NCBI GenBank assembly: GCA_031413815.1
Contig: JANOFU010000112.1
Span: 1-64,000 of the forward strand
Length of the DNA stretch: 64,000 nt
Origin: JAGVSR01 sp031413815
Lineage (GTDB): Bacteria; Pseudomonadota; Alphaproteobacteria; Rhizobiales; Hyphomicrobiaceae
Reading direction: 5' to 3'
Part shown: positions 1-9,107 of the stretch, in pieces
How the letters are laid out: every line of letters starts with the position of its first letter
Position numbering within the stretch: the first letter of the stretch is position 1
The notes under the pieces: generated by a model
Seen by the model: the letters and a program-made list of their open reading frames with translations, nothing else
Databases searched by the model: none
Told to the model about the DNA's origin: nothing
Program-made: the position numbers and the translations under genes

Positions 1-223
1 CTCAACCAGCGACATGAAACGCCCCGCACCCCTCAGCCGTCTCTCTCCGGATCGCAAGATCGCGGAGTGCGGGAGCAGTGAGCAGTGCCTACCCCCACCG
101 TCATCCCGTGCGCGGCGCAGCGTCCTTTACGGTGCGCTGCAGACACGGGACCCAGCGTCAGATGGTGTCTGACACCACCCCGGCTCCGCGACGTTCCTGA
201 TCCGCCACTACGCTGGCCCCGCG
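1..223. other. non-coding stretch downstream of xerD with a palindrome
   Basis: No convincing gene is seen here; the open frames are antisense or short. At 164-176 lies the palindrome GGTGTCTGACACC. Its GTCTGAC core recurs in the palindromes between cobS and cobT, so it may belong to the same dispersed REP-like family, or it may serve as a terminator-like hairpin for xerD, which is read leftward. There is no clear T-run. Confidence 0.4.
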
Positions 224-1177
224 TCATGCTTCGCCCTTCTTCGCCAGCGGATGCCGCTCATAGACGATCTTTTTCAGGCGTTCTTCGAGGACGTGCGTAT
301 AGATCTCCGTCGTTGAGATATCCGCGTGCCCCAGCAGCTGCTGCACGCTGCGCAAGTCTGCCCCACGATCGAGCAGGTGACTGGCGAAGGCGTGGCGCAG
401 CACGTGCGGTGAAACACGTTCGGGATCGAGCCCTGCGCGTTCTGCGGTTTCCTTCAAATCCTGTGCAAAGCGCTGCCGGGTCAAGTGACCGTCCACGCTC
501 TTGGATGGAAACAGCCATTTGCCAGCCAGCATCGGCGCGACGCCATCCTCGGATCGTGTGCCGAGCGACAAGTAGCGATCAAGTGCTGTGCGCGCTGATG
601 TGTTGAGCGGCACCAGCCGTTCGCGGCCACCTTTGCCTTTGATCGTCAGCATGCGTGGATCGCCCGCCAGCACGTTGCGCGGCAGCGACACGAGTTCGGT
701 GACGCGCATGCCTGTCGCGTAGAGAATTTCAATCAGGGCATGAAAGCGGACCGCGCGCACAAGATCGCGGCCCTTCAGGCCTTCCGTCGCCTCTGCCGCC
801 GTCGTGATCAAGCGATCGACTTCAGCGACCGACAGCGTCTTGGGCAACGCTCTTGCCCGGTTCGGCGTCACAGCGCCGGTGGCCGGGCTCTCGGCGATAA
901 GACTTTCCGCTTCGAGAAATTTGTACAACTGGCGCACGGCCGACAACCGCCGCGCACTTGACGCGGGCGCAAGACCTGCCGCCCCTCCCGATTGAACATA
1001 TGCCGACACATCGCGCCGGGTTGCCTTGAGTAGCAATTGCCCGGTGCTGGTCAGAAACCCGCAGTAGTCATCAAGATCGCGCGTGTAGGCGTCGAGCGTG
1101 TTTTTGGCAGCGCCGCGTTCCGATGCCAGCATCTCCAGAAAGGCAGCGATGTGGGTGCGGTCGTCTCCGGTCATCAC
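224..1177 (-). CDS. xerD: tyrosine recombinase XerD
   Basis: Site-specific tyrosine recombinase that, with XerC, should resolve chromosome dimers at dif near the division septum. The 317 residues match the usual XerD length. The N-terminal SAM-like core-binding domain covers about residues 8-95 and the catalytic domain about 115-305. All catalytic residues are visible: R158 (TGMRVTEL), K182 (IKGKGGRE), H258 and R261 (HVLRHAFASHLLDRGA), H284 (LLGHADI) and nucleophile Y293 (TTEIYTHV). Start is ATG; M1 or M2 are both possible. Its gene order beside the small membrane protein and aroK/aroB is typical of Hyphomicrobiales, so this is the housekeeping enzyme and not a phage integrase. XerC is the nearest alternative; context favours XerD. 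Confidence 0.93.
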   Translation of the reverse strand: MMTGDDRTHIAAFLEMLASERGAAKNTLDAYTRDLDDYCGFLTSTGQLLLKATRRDVSAYVQSGGAAGLAPASSARRLSAVRQLYKFLEAESLIAESPATGAVTPNRARALPKTLSVAEVDRLITTAAEATEGLKGRDLVRAVRFHALIEILYATGMRVTELVSLPRNVLAGDPRMLTIKGKGGRERLVPLNTSARTALDRYLSLGTRSEDGVAPMLAGKWLFPSKSVDGHLTRQRFAQDLKETAERAGLDPERVSPHVLRHAFASHLLDRGADLRSVQQLLGHADISTTEIYTHVLEERLKKIVYERHPLAKKGEA

Positions 1178-1189
1178 TGCTCCTGACCG

Positions 1190-3142
1190 TCAGTTGCTGA
1201 CGGTGCGCGGCCAAGCCGCGAATAGCGCTTCAAGGGCGAGCCGTCGCGCGTCTTGTTCGAGACCCGCGCGGCGCAGTGCACGAATGGAATCGCCGAGCGC
1301 GATCATGTGTGCGCCTTCCGTGCCTGAAGGCCCGAGCGCTTTCATCGCGACGAGTACGGTGTGACCGAACTCTTTCTTCTTGGATGCCTCCGACATTTCA
1401 GACAGCACGCCCGTCTCTGGCAGGTGCCCATCCGAAGGTTGAGGCGTCCGGCTTGCGGCTTCCCAAAGTGGGATCGGCACGTGCACGTCGAGCGCGTCCA
1501 GCACAGTCGCGAGGCGGTGCAATTGATCAGAATTCAACCGGCCTTGCGCAGCCATGCCTTCGAGCGCTGCCAGGTGCTGCGACCGGCCCGTGGTCAGATT
1601 GGGATCAGCCAGATCGGCCAAGGCGAGCCAATGGCCGTGAGCGCTGGCGCCCGTCGAACCCTGTGGTGCATCAAATCTAGTGCCGAATTGGGCCCAGTCG
1701 CGGGCACCGTTGAAGTCGCCTGCGGCCAACGCTGTTTCGATGCCCGTTTCCGCAAACCACCCAAGGTCCCCCGCGCGTTGCAGGGAGGCTGCGGGTTGCG
1801 CCATCAGTTGCAGGCCGGTCCAGTACAGTCCATTGCGGCGCGCATCGTCGAGATACGCCTGGATCAAGCGCGCTTTCTTGGCCGGTGTCCGCTCGGCTTC
1901 TGACGAATTGAACAGATGCGCGCGGCGCAAAGCGGCCTCGGCTCTGTTCACGGTCTCGCTGCTCGCGAGTATATCTCCGGGAGCAGAGCCAGATTGTGCC
2001 CGGTAGATTTGCGCGAGATCGTCCGGCACAATGGCATTCAGTGCTGCCGCCATTTCTCCAGCCATCAATTTCAGAGTGGGGTCTGTCAAGTCGGCGGTCG
2101 CAAGATGGGCGAGCAGGCCTGGCGACGCATTGCCAACATGTGCGGCGGCATCAACAGGACCGGCCAGCTCAAGGATCCGCCAATCGATCAATCCAACTTT
2201 CTGGCCTTCGGCGATTTTTGGTTTGCCGCCGCTGGCAATGGCGTCGAGCGCATCCAACCCGGCCGATGCCTCGCCGCCCAACTCGCGGGCGAGCTGCACT
2301 TGCAGTCCTGCGGCCGTCATGTCGCCGCCCGCCGCCGCGCAATAAGCCGACAGCAAGATCGCCTGGCCCTTCAGGCGTTCGGGCAGGGCGGGTTGCGTCG
2401 CGGCAAACCCTTTTGCCGTGGCGCAGCCACTTTCGCGATCGCCATTGCCGATGGCGGTGCGCGCACTGAGAACATTGAGAATCTGCTCGGTCGTGCCAGC
2501 CGGTTCACGGGCCAGAACATCTGCAGCCTCTTTAGTGAGACCTGAGCGGTCGAGTGCTTCGATGCGTAACGCCGTGAAATGTGAATTGGTCTCGCCTCCC
2601 GTTGGCGGCGTGACATCGGCAGTGATCAAGCGGCGGAACAAAGCATGCAGGGCGGCGGAGCGCGGCGGGATCTCAACTGTCGAGATCAGTTCTTCAACCC
2701 GGCCTACGCTCAATCCGCGCCACAGTTCGTGCGGCAGACCAGAGCCGTCGCCCGCCATGACCGGTTCCAACTCGTCGCGAATGACCCCGCGGGATTTCTC
2801 ATCGGTCGGACCAGCCGGCAACTCTTCGCGCAAGATGGACTGCTGACTTGGTCCGGGACCTATTGGCGACGGCGGCAAATCAGAAGGCCGCCCGGGGATT
2901 GGTGCGGGTCCATAGCCGCTTGGGTTCCCGCTTTGAATGGTTCCGTCCATCGGCGCCAAAGGTGGCGATTCCGGCTCCTCGGCCTTGGCTGCCTTTTTGG
3001 GCGCTGGCCGCGACGTTTCAGGGTCGCCGAAGGGATTAAATCCGTCCTGCGCGGCGGCCGGCACCGGGGCCAAGGCGGCGGCGAGACAGGTGACAATGAT
3101 CAGCTCAACATAGGGGCGGCGCATGGCCAACGATGTGCTCAC
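1190..3142 (-). CDS. exported protein of unknown function (650 aa)
   Basis: Unrecognised exported protein. The N-terminus has a signal peptide (hydrophobic stretch about residues 14-28, then a likely cleavage after APAAAQ), followed by a Pro/Ala/Lys-rich linker carrying the motif GFNPFGDP. The rest is an Ala/Leu-rich helical region that could form TPR-like solenoid repeats (for example GLTKEAADVLA, ATAKGFAATQPALPERLKGQA), which would suit a periplasmic scaffold; this is inference. The GTG start at 3142 overlaps the stop of the upstream small membrane protein (GTGA), indicating translational coupling; an ATG at 3124 is the alternative and leaves the same signal peptide. It lies 12 bases upstream of xerD in the same direction. 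The GFNPFGDP motif recurs in the DsbA-like lipoprotein at 28.1-28.9 kb. Confidence 0.8.
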   Translation of the reverse strand: MSTSLAMRRPYVELIIVTCLAAALAPVPAAAQDGFNPFGDPETSRPAPKKAAKAEEPESPPLAPMDGTIQSGNPSGYGPAPIPGRPSDLPPSPIGPGPSQQSILREELPAGPTDEKSRGVIRDELEPVMAGDGSGLPHELWRGLSVGRVEELISTVEIPPRSAALHALFRRLITADVTPPTGGETNSHFTALRIEALDRSGLTKEAADVLAREPAGTTEQILNVLSARTAIGNGDRESGCATAKGFAATQPALPERLKGQAILLSAYCAAAGGDMTAAGLQVQLARELGGEASAGLDALDAIASGGKPKIAEGQKVGLIDWRILELAGPVDAAAHVGNASPGLLAHLATADLTDPTLKLMAGEMAAALNAIVPDDLAQIYRAQSGSAPGDILASSETVNRAEAALRRAHLFNSSEAERTPAKKARLIQAYLDDARRNGLYWTGLQLMAQPAASLQRAGDLGWFAETGIETALAAGDFNGARDWAQFGTRFDAPQGSTGASAHGHWLALADLADPNLTTGRSQHLAALEGMAAQGRLNSDQLHRLATVLDALDVHVPIPLWEAASRTPQPSDGHLPETGVLSEMSEASKKKEFGHTVLVAMKALGPSGTEGAHMIALGDSIRALRRAGLEQDARRLALEALFAAWPRTVSN

Positions 3143-3285
3143 TCTTTGAGGATTTTGACGCCAGGCACAACCTTGGTCTCTTCCTGTTGGGTGGGTTCAT
3201 ACTGCGTCGCCAGCACGTACAGCCCACCGGACACGAGCGCGCCGAGGATCCCAGCAATCATGAGGTAGCGGAATAGGCTCGGCAT
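3139..3285 (-). CDS. small single-pass membrane protein
   Basis: Predicted 48-residue inner-membrane protein. The start MPSLFRYLMIAGILG (ATG at 3285) was preferred over a 13-codon-longer frame beginning at 3324, because the longer N-terminus looks non-conserved and the shorter product starts directly at the transmembrane helix (about residues 3-25). A short polar tail rich in Glu/Lys follows (YEPTQQEETKVVPGVKILKE). A small protein of this type sits between xerD and aroK in many Hyphomicrobiales; its function is unknown to me. It overlaps the 650-residue exported protein by GTGA, so the two are probably co-translated. The divergent aroK promoter must lie in 3286-3542. Confidence 0.75.
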   Translation of the reverse strand: MPSLFRYLMIAGILGALVSGGLYVLATQYEPTQQEETKVVPGVKILKE

Positions 3286-3542
3286 CGTGATGGGTCCGTC
3301 CTCAGCAGCTGTCTCACGCCCCAAGTTGGCACCATTATGACCCGGACATCGCCGGGTCCCAAGATGTCATGAGCGTCAAATTCACAATCAATCGGGTCCT
3401 TCTACGCCAAACCATTGACAAAATGAAATTTTGGCGCGTTTTCGCGAGTACAATCCGCGCAACGGTTCCCTTGGGCAAACTCCAAGGCATCTTGCGCACC
3501 AAGTGTCGCATGATTCGCGGTAAGATCAGGTTGAACGGCACG

Positions 3543-4139
3543 ATGGACGAGCCAGTGTCAGGTGATGGGTTGCGCGCCAGCCTTGGTGAGCGGTCGATTG
3601 TGCTTGTCGGTCTCATGGGTTGCGGGAAGTCTTCGGTTGGCAAGCGTCTAGCCGCCAAGCTCGGAATGCCGTTCATCGACGCGGACGAAGAAATCGAGCG
3701 CGTCGCCGACAAATCGATTGTCGAGATTTTCGCAGACCACGGCGAAGAGTACTTCCGCAGCGGTGAGCGGCGCGTGATCGCCCGGCTTCTGGGCACGGGC
3801 CCGCACGTGCTGGCGACCGGTGGGGGTGCCTTCATTAACCCGGAAACACGGGCCAACATCAAAGAGCGCGGCATCTCCATTTGGCTACGCGCGGAGATGC
3901 CCATTCTGATGCGCCGGGTGTTGAAGCGCGATACGCGGCCGCTGCTGAAAACCGCCGATCCGGAAGCCGTCATGCGCGATCTCATGACCGCCCGCTATCC
4001 CATTTATGCCGAAGCAGATATCACGGTGGAGAGCCGCGAAGTGCCTCACGACACCATCGTGGCTGAGGTGATGTCTGCCTTGCGCAAACGATTGACTATG
4101 ACGGAGCCATCTTCTGTTTCAAAATTGGCCGACGTCTAG
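3543..4139 (+). CDS. aroK: shikimate kinase
   Basis: Phosphorylates shikimate to shikimate-3-phosphate with ATP, step five of the chorismate pathway, in the cytoplasm. The 198-residue product from ATG 3543 (MDEPVSGDG) fits the family; the frame is open back to 3369 but the extra 58 residues look unrelated to kinases. Visible motifs are the Walker A loop GLMGCGKSS (about 23-31), the shikimate-binding DADEEIE, the FRSGERRVI stretch, the ATGGGAF loop and the lid arginines (KRDTRPLL). It is followed 23 bases later by aroB in the same direction, the usual aroKB operon. The start is the only uncertain point. Confidence 0.93.
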   Translation: MDEPVSGDGLRASLGERSIVLVGLMGCGKSSVGKRLAAKLGMPFIDADEEIERVADKSIVEIFADHGEEYFRSGERRVIARLLGTGPHVLATGGGAFINPETRANIKERGISIWLRAEMPILMRRVLKRDTRPLLKTADPEAVMRDLMTARYPIYAEADITVESREVPHDTIVAEVMSALRKRLTMTEPSSVSKLADV

Positions 4140-4162
4140 AGACCGACCAGGATCAAACTCCG

Positions 4163-5308
4163 ATGCCAACCTTGGCCCATTCGCTCGCCGCCACGTCCCG
4201 CGCCTTGAAAACCGTCAATGTTGCGCTGGGCAGCCGCAACTATGACGTGATGATCGGACCGGGGCTTCTGGAAGAGGCCGGCCGGCTTATCGCGACGCGG
4301 CTCGGCAAGGGCAAGTGCGGAATCGTAACAGACGAAAACGTGGCGCGGCATCATTTGGCGACGCTGGAAGCCTCGCTGAAGGCTGAAGGCCGGCTGGCAG
4401 GCTCAATTGTGTTGCCCGCGGGCGAAGCGACCAAGAGCTTCCGCGAGTTGGCACCGTTGTGCGAACGGCTGCTGGAATTGGGCCTCGAGCGCGGCGATTA
4501 CGTCGTCGCGTTCGGTGGCGGTGTGATCGGTGATTTGGCGGGTTTCGCGGCGGGTGTTCTGCGGCGCGGCGTGCGGTTTGTTCAAATCCCGACGTCCCTT
4601 TTGGCTCAGGTCGATAGCTCTGTAGGCGGCAAGACCGGCATCAACACCCCGCAAGGCAAGAACCTCATTGGCGTGTTTCATCAGCCCAGTCTCGTCATTG
4701 CCGACACGAGCGTTCTGACCACGCTGCCCGAACGTGAGATGCGCGCTGGGTACGCCGAAGTGGTCAAATACGGCTTGTTGGGCGATGCGGCATTGTTCGT
4801 ATGGCTGGAAACCAACTGGCGCAGCGTGATCGGCAACGACACCATGGCCCTCACACAAGCCATCGAAACGAGCGTCAAAGCCAAAGCGGCAATCGTTGCG
4901 CGCGACGAATTGGAAACAGGCGACCGCGCACTGCTGAACTTGGGCCACACATTCGGTCACGCCCTTGAAGCCTGGTGCGGATTTTCAGACCGGCTACTGC
5001 ACGGCGAAGGCGTGTCGATTGGCATGTGTCTCGCGTTCCGGTTTTCGGAACAGCTGGGCCATTGCCCGGCCGGAACGTCCGCCCGCGTTGCCGCCCATCT
5101 CGAAGCCGTCGGTATGCCAACGCGGATTGGCGATATCCCGGGTGGCAAGGCCGATGCTGATACGCTTTTGCGCCTGATGGGCCAAGACAAGAAAGTGCGC
5201 GACGGGCAACTGACGTTCATTCTCGTGCGCGGCATTGGCGAGGCGTTCGTTGCCCGCGACGTGGATCCGGCGAAGGTCCGCGCGTTCCTCGTCAAGGAAA
5301 TCGGCTAA
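4163..5308 (+). CDS. aroB: 3-dehydroquinate synthase
   Basis: Converts DAHP to 3-dehydroquinate using NAD+ and a divalent metal (Zn2+ or Co2+), step two of the shikimate pathway. The 381 residues have the standard length. Visible family motifs include the NAD-binding GGGVIGDLAGFAA, the phosphate and substrate loop PTSLLAQVDSSVGGKTGIN, the conserved DTSVLTTLPEREMRAGYAEVVKYG, and the metal ligands (Glu in AEVVKYG, His in LNLGHTFGHALE and in the LHGEGVSIGM stretch). The start ATG 4163 (MPTLAHSLAATS) gives a short non-conserved leader before the domain. It is probably co-transcribed with aroK. Confidence 0.96.
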   Translation: MPTLAHSLAATSRALKTVNVALGSRNYDVMIGPGLLEEAGRLIATRLGKGKCGIVTDENVARHHLATLEASLKAEGRLAGSIVLPAGEATKSFRELAPLCERLLELGLERGDYVVAFGGGVIGDLAGFAAGVLRRGVRFVQIPTSLLAQVDSSVGGKTGINTPQGKNLIGVFHQPSLVIADTSVLTTLPEREMRAGYAEVVKYGLLGDAALFVWLETNWRSVIGNDTMALTQAIETSVKAKAAIVARDELETGDRALLNLGHTFGHALEAWCGFSDRLLHGEGVSIGMCLAFRFSEQLGHCPAGTSARVAAHLEAVGMPTRIGDIPGGKADADTLLRLMGQDKKVRDGQLTFILVRGIGEAFVARDVDPAKVRAFLVKEIG

Positions 5309-5341
5309 CGTTCGCGAGTCTTGTCCGAGGGGACCCCTCAC

Positions 5342-5956
5342 GTGAGTCCGCTTCTGAGTTTTGCGCTGACCTGTCTCGTGATCGAGCTGACGCCCGGCCC
5401 GAACATGGCCTATCTCGCTGTCTTAAGCGCCAGCGAGGGCCGCCGCGCAGGCGTCGCCGCAACGCTCGGAGTCGGGCTCGGTCTTTTGATCTTGAGCACG
5501 GCTGCGGCGCTCGGCTTGTCCGCCGTCATCACTCAATCGCCGGCGATCTACAACGTCATGCGGTGGGGCGGCGCGATCTTCTTGCTGTGGCTTGCCTGGG
5601 AGGCCTGGACGACGGCCAGCGAAACGTCGCCAGCGGTGACCAGCCACGCAGACAACGATCTGAAGCACTTCACACGCGGGCTGATCACCAACGTACTCAA
5701 CCCGAAGGCGGGGCTGTTTTACATTGCGGTCTTGCCAACCTTCATCGACGCGTCGCGCCCGGTCATGACGCAAACGCTGTCACTGTCCGTGTTGTCTGTT
5801 GCAATCGCAACTTGTGTGCATGCCGCGATCGTGGCGATGGCGGGTGCGGCCCGGCCGTGGCTGGAAGAGGGCGAGCGTAGCCAGATTGTGCGGCGCGCGA
5901 TGGCGGTATTGCTGGCTGGAATCGCAGTGTGGCTCTTGTTTGCAACCCGCCGTTAA
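5342..5956 (+). CDS. LysE/RhtB-family exporter
   Basis: Inner-membrane amino-acid (or similar small-molecule) exporter of the LysE/RhtB family, 204 residues. The signature after helix 1 is ELTPGPNMAYL, followed by five further hydrophobic helices, as in the family. The start is placed at GTG 5342, because GAGGGG lies at a good Shine-Dalgarno distance upstream; the frame is open from a TTG at 5321. It begins 33 bases after aroB, so read-through from the aro genes is possible. Substrate cannot be told from sequence; threonine/homoserine or lysine/arginine type export are the usual options. Confidence 0.88.
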   Translation: MSPLLSFALTCLVIELTPGPNMAYLAVLSASEGRRAGVAATLGVGLGLLILSTAAALGLSAVITQSPAIYNVMRWGGAIFLLWLAWEAWTTASETSPAVTSHADNDLKHFTRGLITNVLNPKAGLFYIAVLPTFIDASRPVMTQTLSLSVLSVAIATCVHAAIVAMAGAARPWLEEGERSQIVRRAMAVLLAGIAVWLLFATRR

Positions 5957-6047
5957 GCGGCATGATCTCGCCGGTTTACCCGCTTGGGCCAGATTGCCGT
6001 ATACTTGGGCTATCCCTTAATGGCTTCGGATCGGACCGGAACACCCA

Positions 6048-7349
6048 ATGTCTCTCGAAATCGGCCTTACTTTGATTGCGATCGTTCTGTTGATCGCGCT
6101 GTCTGCCTTCTTCAATGCCTCCGAAACAGCGCTGACGGCGGCGTCCCGTGCGCGCATGCACGCTCTTGAGCAGGATGGTGATGCCAAGGCCGCACTTGTC
6201 AACCGGCTGCTCTCGTCACCTGAAAAGATGATCGGCGCTGTCTTGCTGGGTAACACGCTCGTCGATGTTTTGGCGGCGGCGCTGGCTTCGGGACTTGCGG
6301 TCACGCTCATTGGCGAAGTTGGTGTCGCGTATGCCACCATCATCATGACCATTCTGATCGTGATTTTTGCAGCCGTCCTGCCCAAGACGTATGCATTGGC
6401 CTACTCCGACCGGGTCGCACTGCTGGTGGCGCCGATCATGAAAGTTGTGATCTTTGTACTGACGCCGTTTACAAAGGCGATCGAGTTTATCGTGCGCCAA
6501 CTGCTGAAGCTGACGCCGAGCCATCAAGACGACGAAGCCAACATTCTGGCCGCCCACGAAGAAATCCGCGGCACCATCGATCTGCAGGCCAAGGAAGGCA
6601 CAGTACAGCGGGGCGACGCCGATATGCTGGGTGGCGTGCTGGACCTGCGCGACCTGCAGATTGCTGACATCATGATCCACCGCACTAAGATGGAAACGCT
6701 CAACGCCGATGATCCAGCGCAGCTGATCATCGATCAGATCTTGAAGTCGCAGTACACGCGCATGCCATTGTGGAAAGACGAGCCAGAAAACATCGTCGCC
6801 GTCTTGCACACTAAGGATCTGTTATCGGCGCTGGGACGCGCGGGATGGGATGTCGGCAAGCTCGACATTATGAGCTTTGCGCAAACGCCGTGGTTTGTTC
6901 CAGACACAACGAGCCTCAAGGATCAGCTTAATCAGTTCTTGAAAAAGAAAGCGCAGATGGGGCTGGTGGTCGATGAGTATGGCGAGGTGCAAGGGCTCAT
7001 CACGCTTGAAGATATTCTAGAAGAGATCGTCGGCCAGATTGCCGATGAGCACGATACGCATGAGTCCAACATCCGGCCGCAGGCAGACGGTACCGTCAAC
7101 GTCGATGGCACGGTCGCGATCCGCGATTTGAACCGGCACATGGATTGGGATTTGCCCGATGGCGAAGCCACGACGCTGGCAGGACTCGTCATTCACGAGG
7201 CCCAGACCATTCCGGAGCCAGGGCAGGTGTTCACATTTTACGGATATCGCTTCGAGATCTTGCGCAAATCCCGCAATAAGATTTCCGCGCTGCGCATTAA
7301 GAAGCTGCCGGCTGGCAGTGCCGCCGGAAAGCAGGCGGCCTCCGCGTAG
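6048..7349 (+). CDS. CNNM/CorC-type hemolysin-family membrane protein
   Basis: A 433-residue membrane protein of the HlyC/CorC (CNNM, TlyC-like) family, which in characterised members takes part in Mg2+ or Co2+ export or tolerance. Order of domains: N-terminal DUF21 with four hydrophobic helices (about 5-190, including SAFFNASETALTAASRARM), a CBS pair (about 205-335, with HRTKMETL and MGLVVDEYGEVQGLITLEDILEEIVG), and a C-terminal CorC_HlyC domain (about 345-425). The ATG 6048 gives a start right at the first helix. It is a common neighbour of aroB in Hyphomicrobiales. The ion specificity is not visible, and true hemolytic activity is not implied by the family name. Confidence 0.92.
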   Translation: MSLEIGLTLIAIVLLIALSAFFNASETALTAASRARMHALEQDGDAKAALVNRLLSSPEKMIGAVLLGNTLVDVLAAALASGLAVTLIGEVGVAYATIIMTILIVIFAAVLPKTYALAYSDRVALLVAPIMKVVIFVLTPFTKAIEFIVRQLLKLTPSHQDDEANILAAHEEIRGTIDLQAKEGTVQRGDADMLGGVLDLRDLQIADIMIHRTKMETLNADDPAQLIIDQILKSQYTRMPLWKDEPENIVAVLHTKDLLSALGRAGWDVGKLDIMSFAQTPWFVPDTTSLKDQLNQFLKKKAQMGLVVDEYGEVQGLITLEDILEEIVGQIADEHDTHESNIRPQADGTVNVDGTVAIRDLNRHMDWDLPDGEATTLAGLVIHEAQTIPEPGQVFTFYGYRFEILRKSRNKISALRIKKLPAGSAAGKQAASA

Positions 7350-7361
7350 AGGCGCGAGACC

Positions 7362-8117
7362 TTATATCCCCATGAAGACGGCAAAGCCTTCCTCGATCGT
7401 GCGCTTAAGCAGCGTGCGATACCGCGCATAGTCCGCGTGACCAGTGGCGATACGGCCGAAGGATGTTGCGGCCTTGCCGGTGAGCGGCGTCAGAACAATC
7501 GGCGCAGCAACGGGCGTCAATTGCGCACCGCGCCCCGAGTACAATGTCGACAGCACGCCATGCATCACGCCGTCGCGCGTAGGCCGCGCCAGAATGGCCA
7601 GCCTCTGCTGCCCATGGCGGTTCGTCACCAGATAAATGTGCCCGGTTTGATTGGGCATGGATACGCAGCCGAAATGCGTGAACGCGGCATCCGCACGATC
7701 GGACTCGCGAAAACTGAGGCACGACTGCGTGTCATCCCAAGCGATTTCCGTTCGATACGCTGAAATGGCGGCCTTCTCGCCAAACGATGGCATCAAAGTC
7801 AGATAGCTGCCTTCAAGCCAGGCGACCGACGGGCGCGCGTAATTGCCCAACTCGTCAGGCGCCACCGACGACCGGTCCCGGCCATTGGCAAGGGCTGGTT
7901 TCATGGCGCGCAGCGAAATGCCGAGCGAGTCTTCTAAGCGCACCAGCGTCGCTAACGTGAACGGCCGCCGCCCTGAGAGAACCTTTTCCAGTGTGGAAAC
8001 GCTGATCTTGGCTTCGTCGGCCAGCCGCTGACGCGACATGCGGCGGCGGGCCAGTTCTTCGCGCACGCAGGCAATCGCGATGCGGCTTTCATCGGCAGGC
8101 AGATTGGGCTGAGACAT
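7362..8117 (-). CDS. XRE-type HTH transcriptional regulator
   Basis: DNA-binding protein of 251 residues with an N-terminal lambda-repressor-like helix-turn-helix (about 15-70; RRRMSRQRLADEAKIS, then TLEKVLSGRRPFTLATLVRLED) and a C-terminal region of about 160 residues that I do not recognise and that may bind a ligand. The start ATG 8117 (MSQPNLPADES) has GGGGAGAGG just upstream on the coding strand; the frame extends eleven codons further but without a comparable ribosome site. It is convergent with the CNNM gene, 12 bases away, and no target operator was identified. Confidence 0.85.
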   Translation of the reverse strand: MSQPNLPADESRIAIACVREELARRRMSRQRLADEAKISVSTLEKVLSGRRPFTLATLVRLEDSLGISLRAMKPALANGRDRSSVAPDELGNYARPSVAWLEGSYLTLMPSFGEKAAISAYRTEIAWDDTQSCLSFRESDRADAAFTHFGCVSMPNQTGHIYLVTNRHGQQRLAILARPTRDGVMHGVLSTLYSGRGAQLTPVAAPIVLTPLTGKAATSFGRIATGHADYARYRTLLKRTIEEGFAVFMGI

Positions 8118-8359
8118 CAACCTCTCCCCTCGGAGCCGAGCCCCGCACAATTCCTCACATAACGGCCCTCAGCGATTGCAGCAAGGCGGGAAACGGCGTT
8201 GCCAATGCCAAACGAAGCCATCGCGGCCGCGGCGGCTAGAGCTGGCAGGTTCATTTGCCGTTCATCCGAAGTGTTGGATCATCGAGGCCACGCCGGAGAA
8301 GTGACCCTGCACTGCGTGGATCACGCGTAACGTGCACACTGTCATTTGGGAGACTTGGA

Positions 8360-8644
8360 ATGAAGCGCATCCTTTCAACGCTTGCAGCCAGCGCGCTGAT
8401 GGCTCTAGCCCTCGGGGCGGCACCTGCGACGGCCGCAGATCTCGACTATGACTCGGCCCGTCCGGCACACGACTCTTTGGTGGAGGCGGTCGGTCATCGC
8501 CATCACTGGCGCCACCGGAATCATTTCCGCCATTTTGGTCACTTCCGTCCGCGCCACTGTCATTGGGACCGGGTGTGCTGGCGTGATCGCTGGGGCCATA
8601 AGCACTGCGATGTCGAGCGCGTTTGCGGACGCCGCTGGCACTAA
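8360..8644 (+). CDS. small His-rich exported protein
   Basis: A 94-residue exported protein. The ATG at 8360 follows GGGAGACTTGGA (ribosome site) and opens a clear signal peptide (MKRILSTLAASALMALALG, cleavage probably after PATAA). The mature part is dense in His, Arg and Trp (HRHHWRHRNHFRHFGHFRP) with four Cys towards the end (RHCHWDRVCW, KHCDVERVCGRRWH), so metal binding or two disulfides are plausible. I do not assign a family. The longer frame from 8255 is rejected because its first 35 residues lack a start context and precede the signal peptide. A terminator hairpin follows. Confidence 0.75.
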   Translation: MKRILSTLAASALMALALGAAPATAADLDYDSARPAHDSLVEAVGHRHHWRHRNHFRHFGHFRPRHCHWDRVCWRDRWGHKHCDVERVCGRRWH

Positions 8645-8655
8645 AGGTGACTTTA

Positions 8656-8692
8656 GCGGGCTGGCCGCGCCTCCGGGTCAGCCCGCACTTTT
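8656..8692 (+). terminator. rho-independent terminator after the His-rich gene
   Basis: GCGGGCTG (8656-8663) pairs perfectly with CAGCCCGC (8679-8686) and is followed by ACTTTTC. A second small hairpin, CTAAAG/CTTTAG, sits directly before it at 8641-8656. It ends transcription of the His-rich gene before the convergent bolA. Confidence 0.75.
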
Positions 8693-8704
8693 CTTCCGCA
8701 TCGG

Positions 8705-8983
8705 CTAAGTCGCGATTGTTTCACCCGGCGCGTAGGTCGATAGGGCGAGCGCGTGAATGCGGCCGCTAAGTTCATCCGCCAAAATCTCATTCACCATCCG
8801 ATGGCGCGCGACACGCGGCATTCCGGAAAATTTCTCCGCGACAATCAGCACTCGAAAATGGCTCTCGCCAGTGCCCGGAGACGACCGGTGCCCGGCGTGC
8901 AATTCACTTTCATTGATGACGTCAAGCCGCGCCGGCTCCAGGGCGAGCATCAACTTTTCGCGCATTTGTGTCTCAGCCGACAT
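8705..8983 (-). CDS. bolA: BolA-family protein
   Basis: BolA/IbaG-like protein of 92 residues. Family members form [2Fe-2S]-bridged complexes with monothiol glutaredoxins and influence iron handling, morphology or stress response. Visible features are the FRVLIVAEKFSGM strand-helix region and the conserved RVARHRMVNEILADEL helix with the invariant His. The His-containing loop HAGHRSS fits a possible cluster ligand. ATG 8983 (MSAETQMREKLM) is the start. It is convergent with the His-rich gene and divergent from the J-domain gene, an arrangement frequent in Hyphomicrobiales. Confidence 0.9.
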   Translation of the reverse strand: MSAETQMREKLMLALEPARLDVINESELHAGHRSSPGTGESHFRVLIVAEKFSGMPRVARHRMVNEILADELSGRIHALALSTYAPGETIAT

Positions 8984-9107
8984 TCATTGTTCTCTCATGC
9001 TATTGGCGGATGAATCGTGCTTGGCCACGGCCGACCGGCAACGAAACGGATCCTATGCCGTCACGGTGCTTGTTTCCGCCACAGGATTTCATCATACTCC
9101 CGCGCCC

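Noticed and set aside
224..1177. XerD as a phage or island integrase
   Set aside because: Length, sequence and xerD-aroK-aroB synteny fit the housekeeping recombinase; no attachment site or phage genes nearby.
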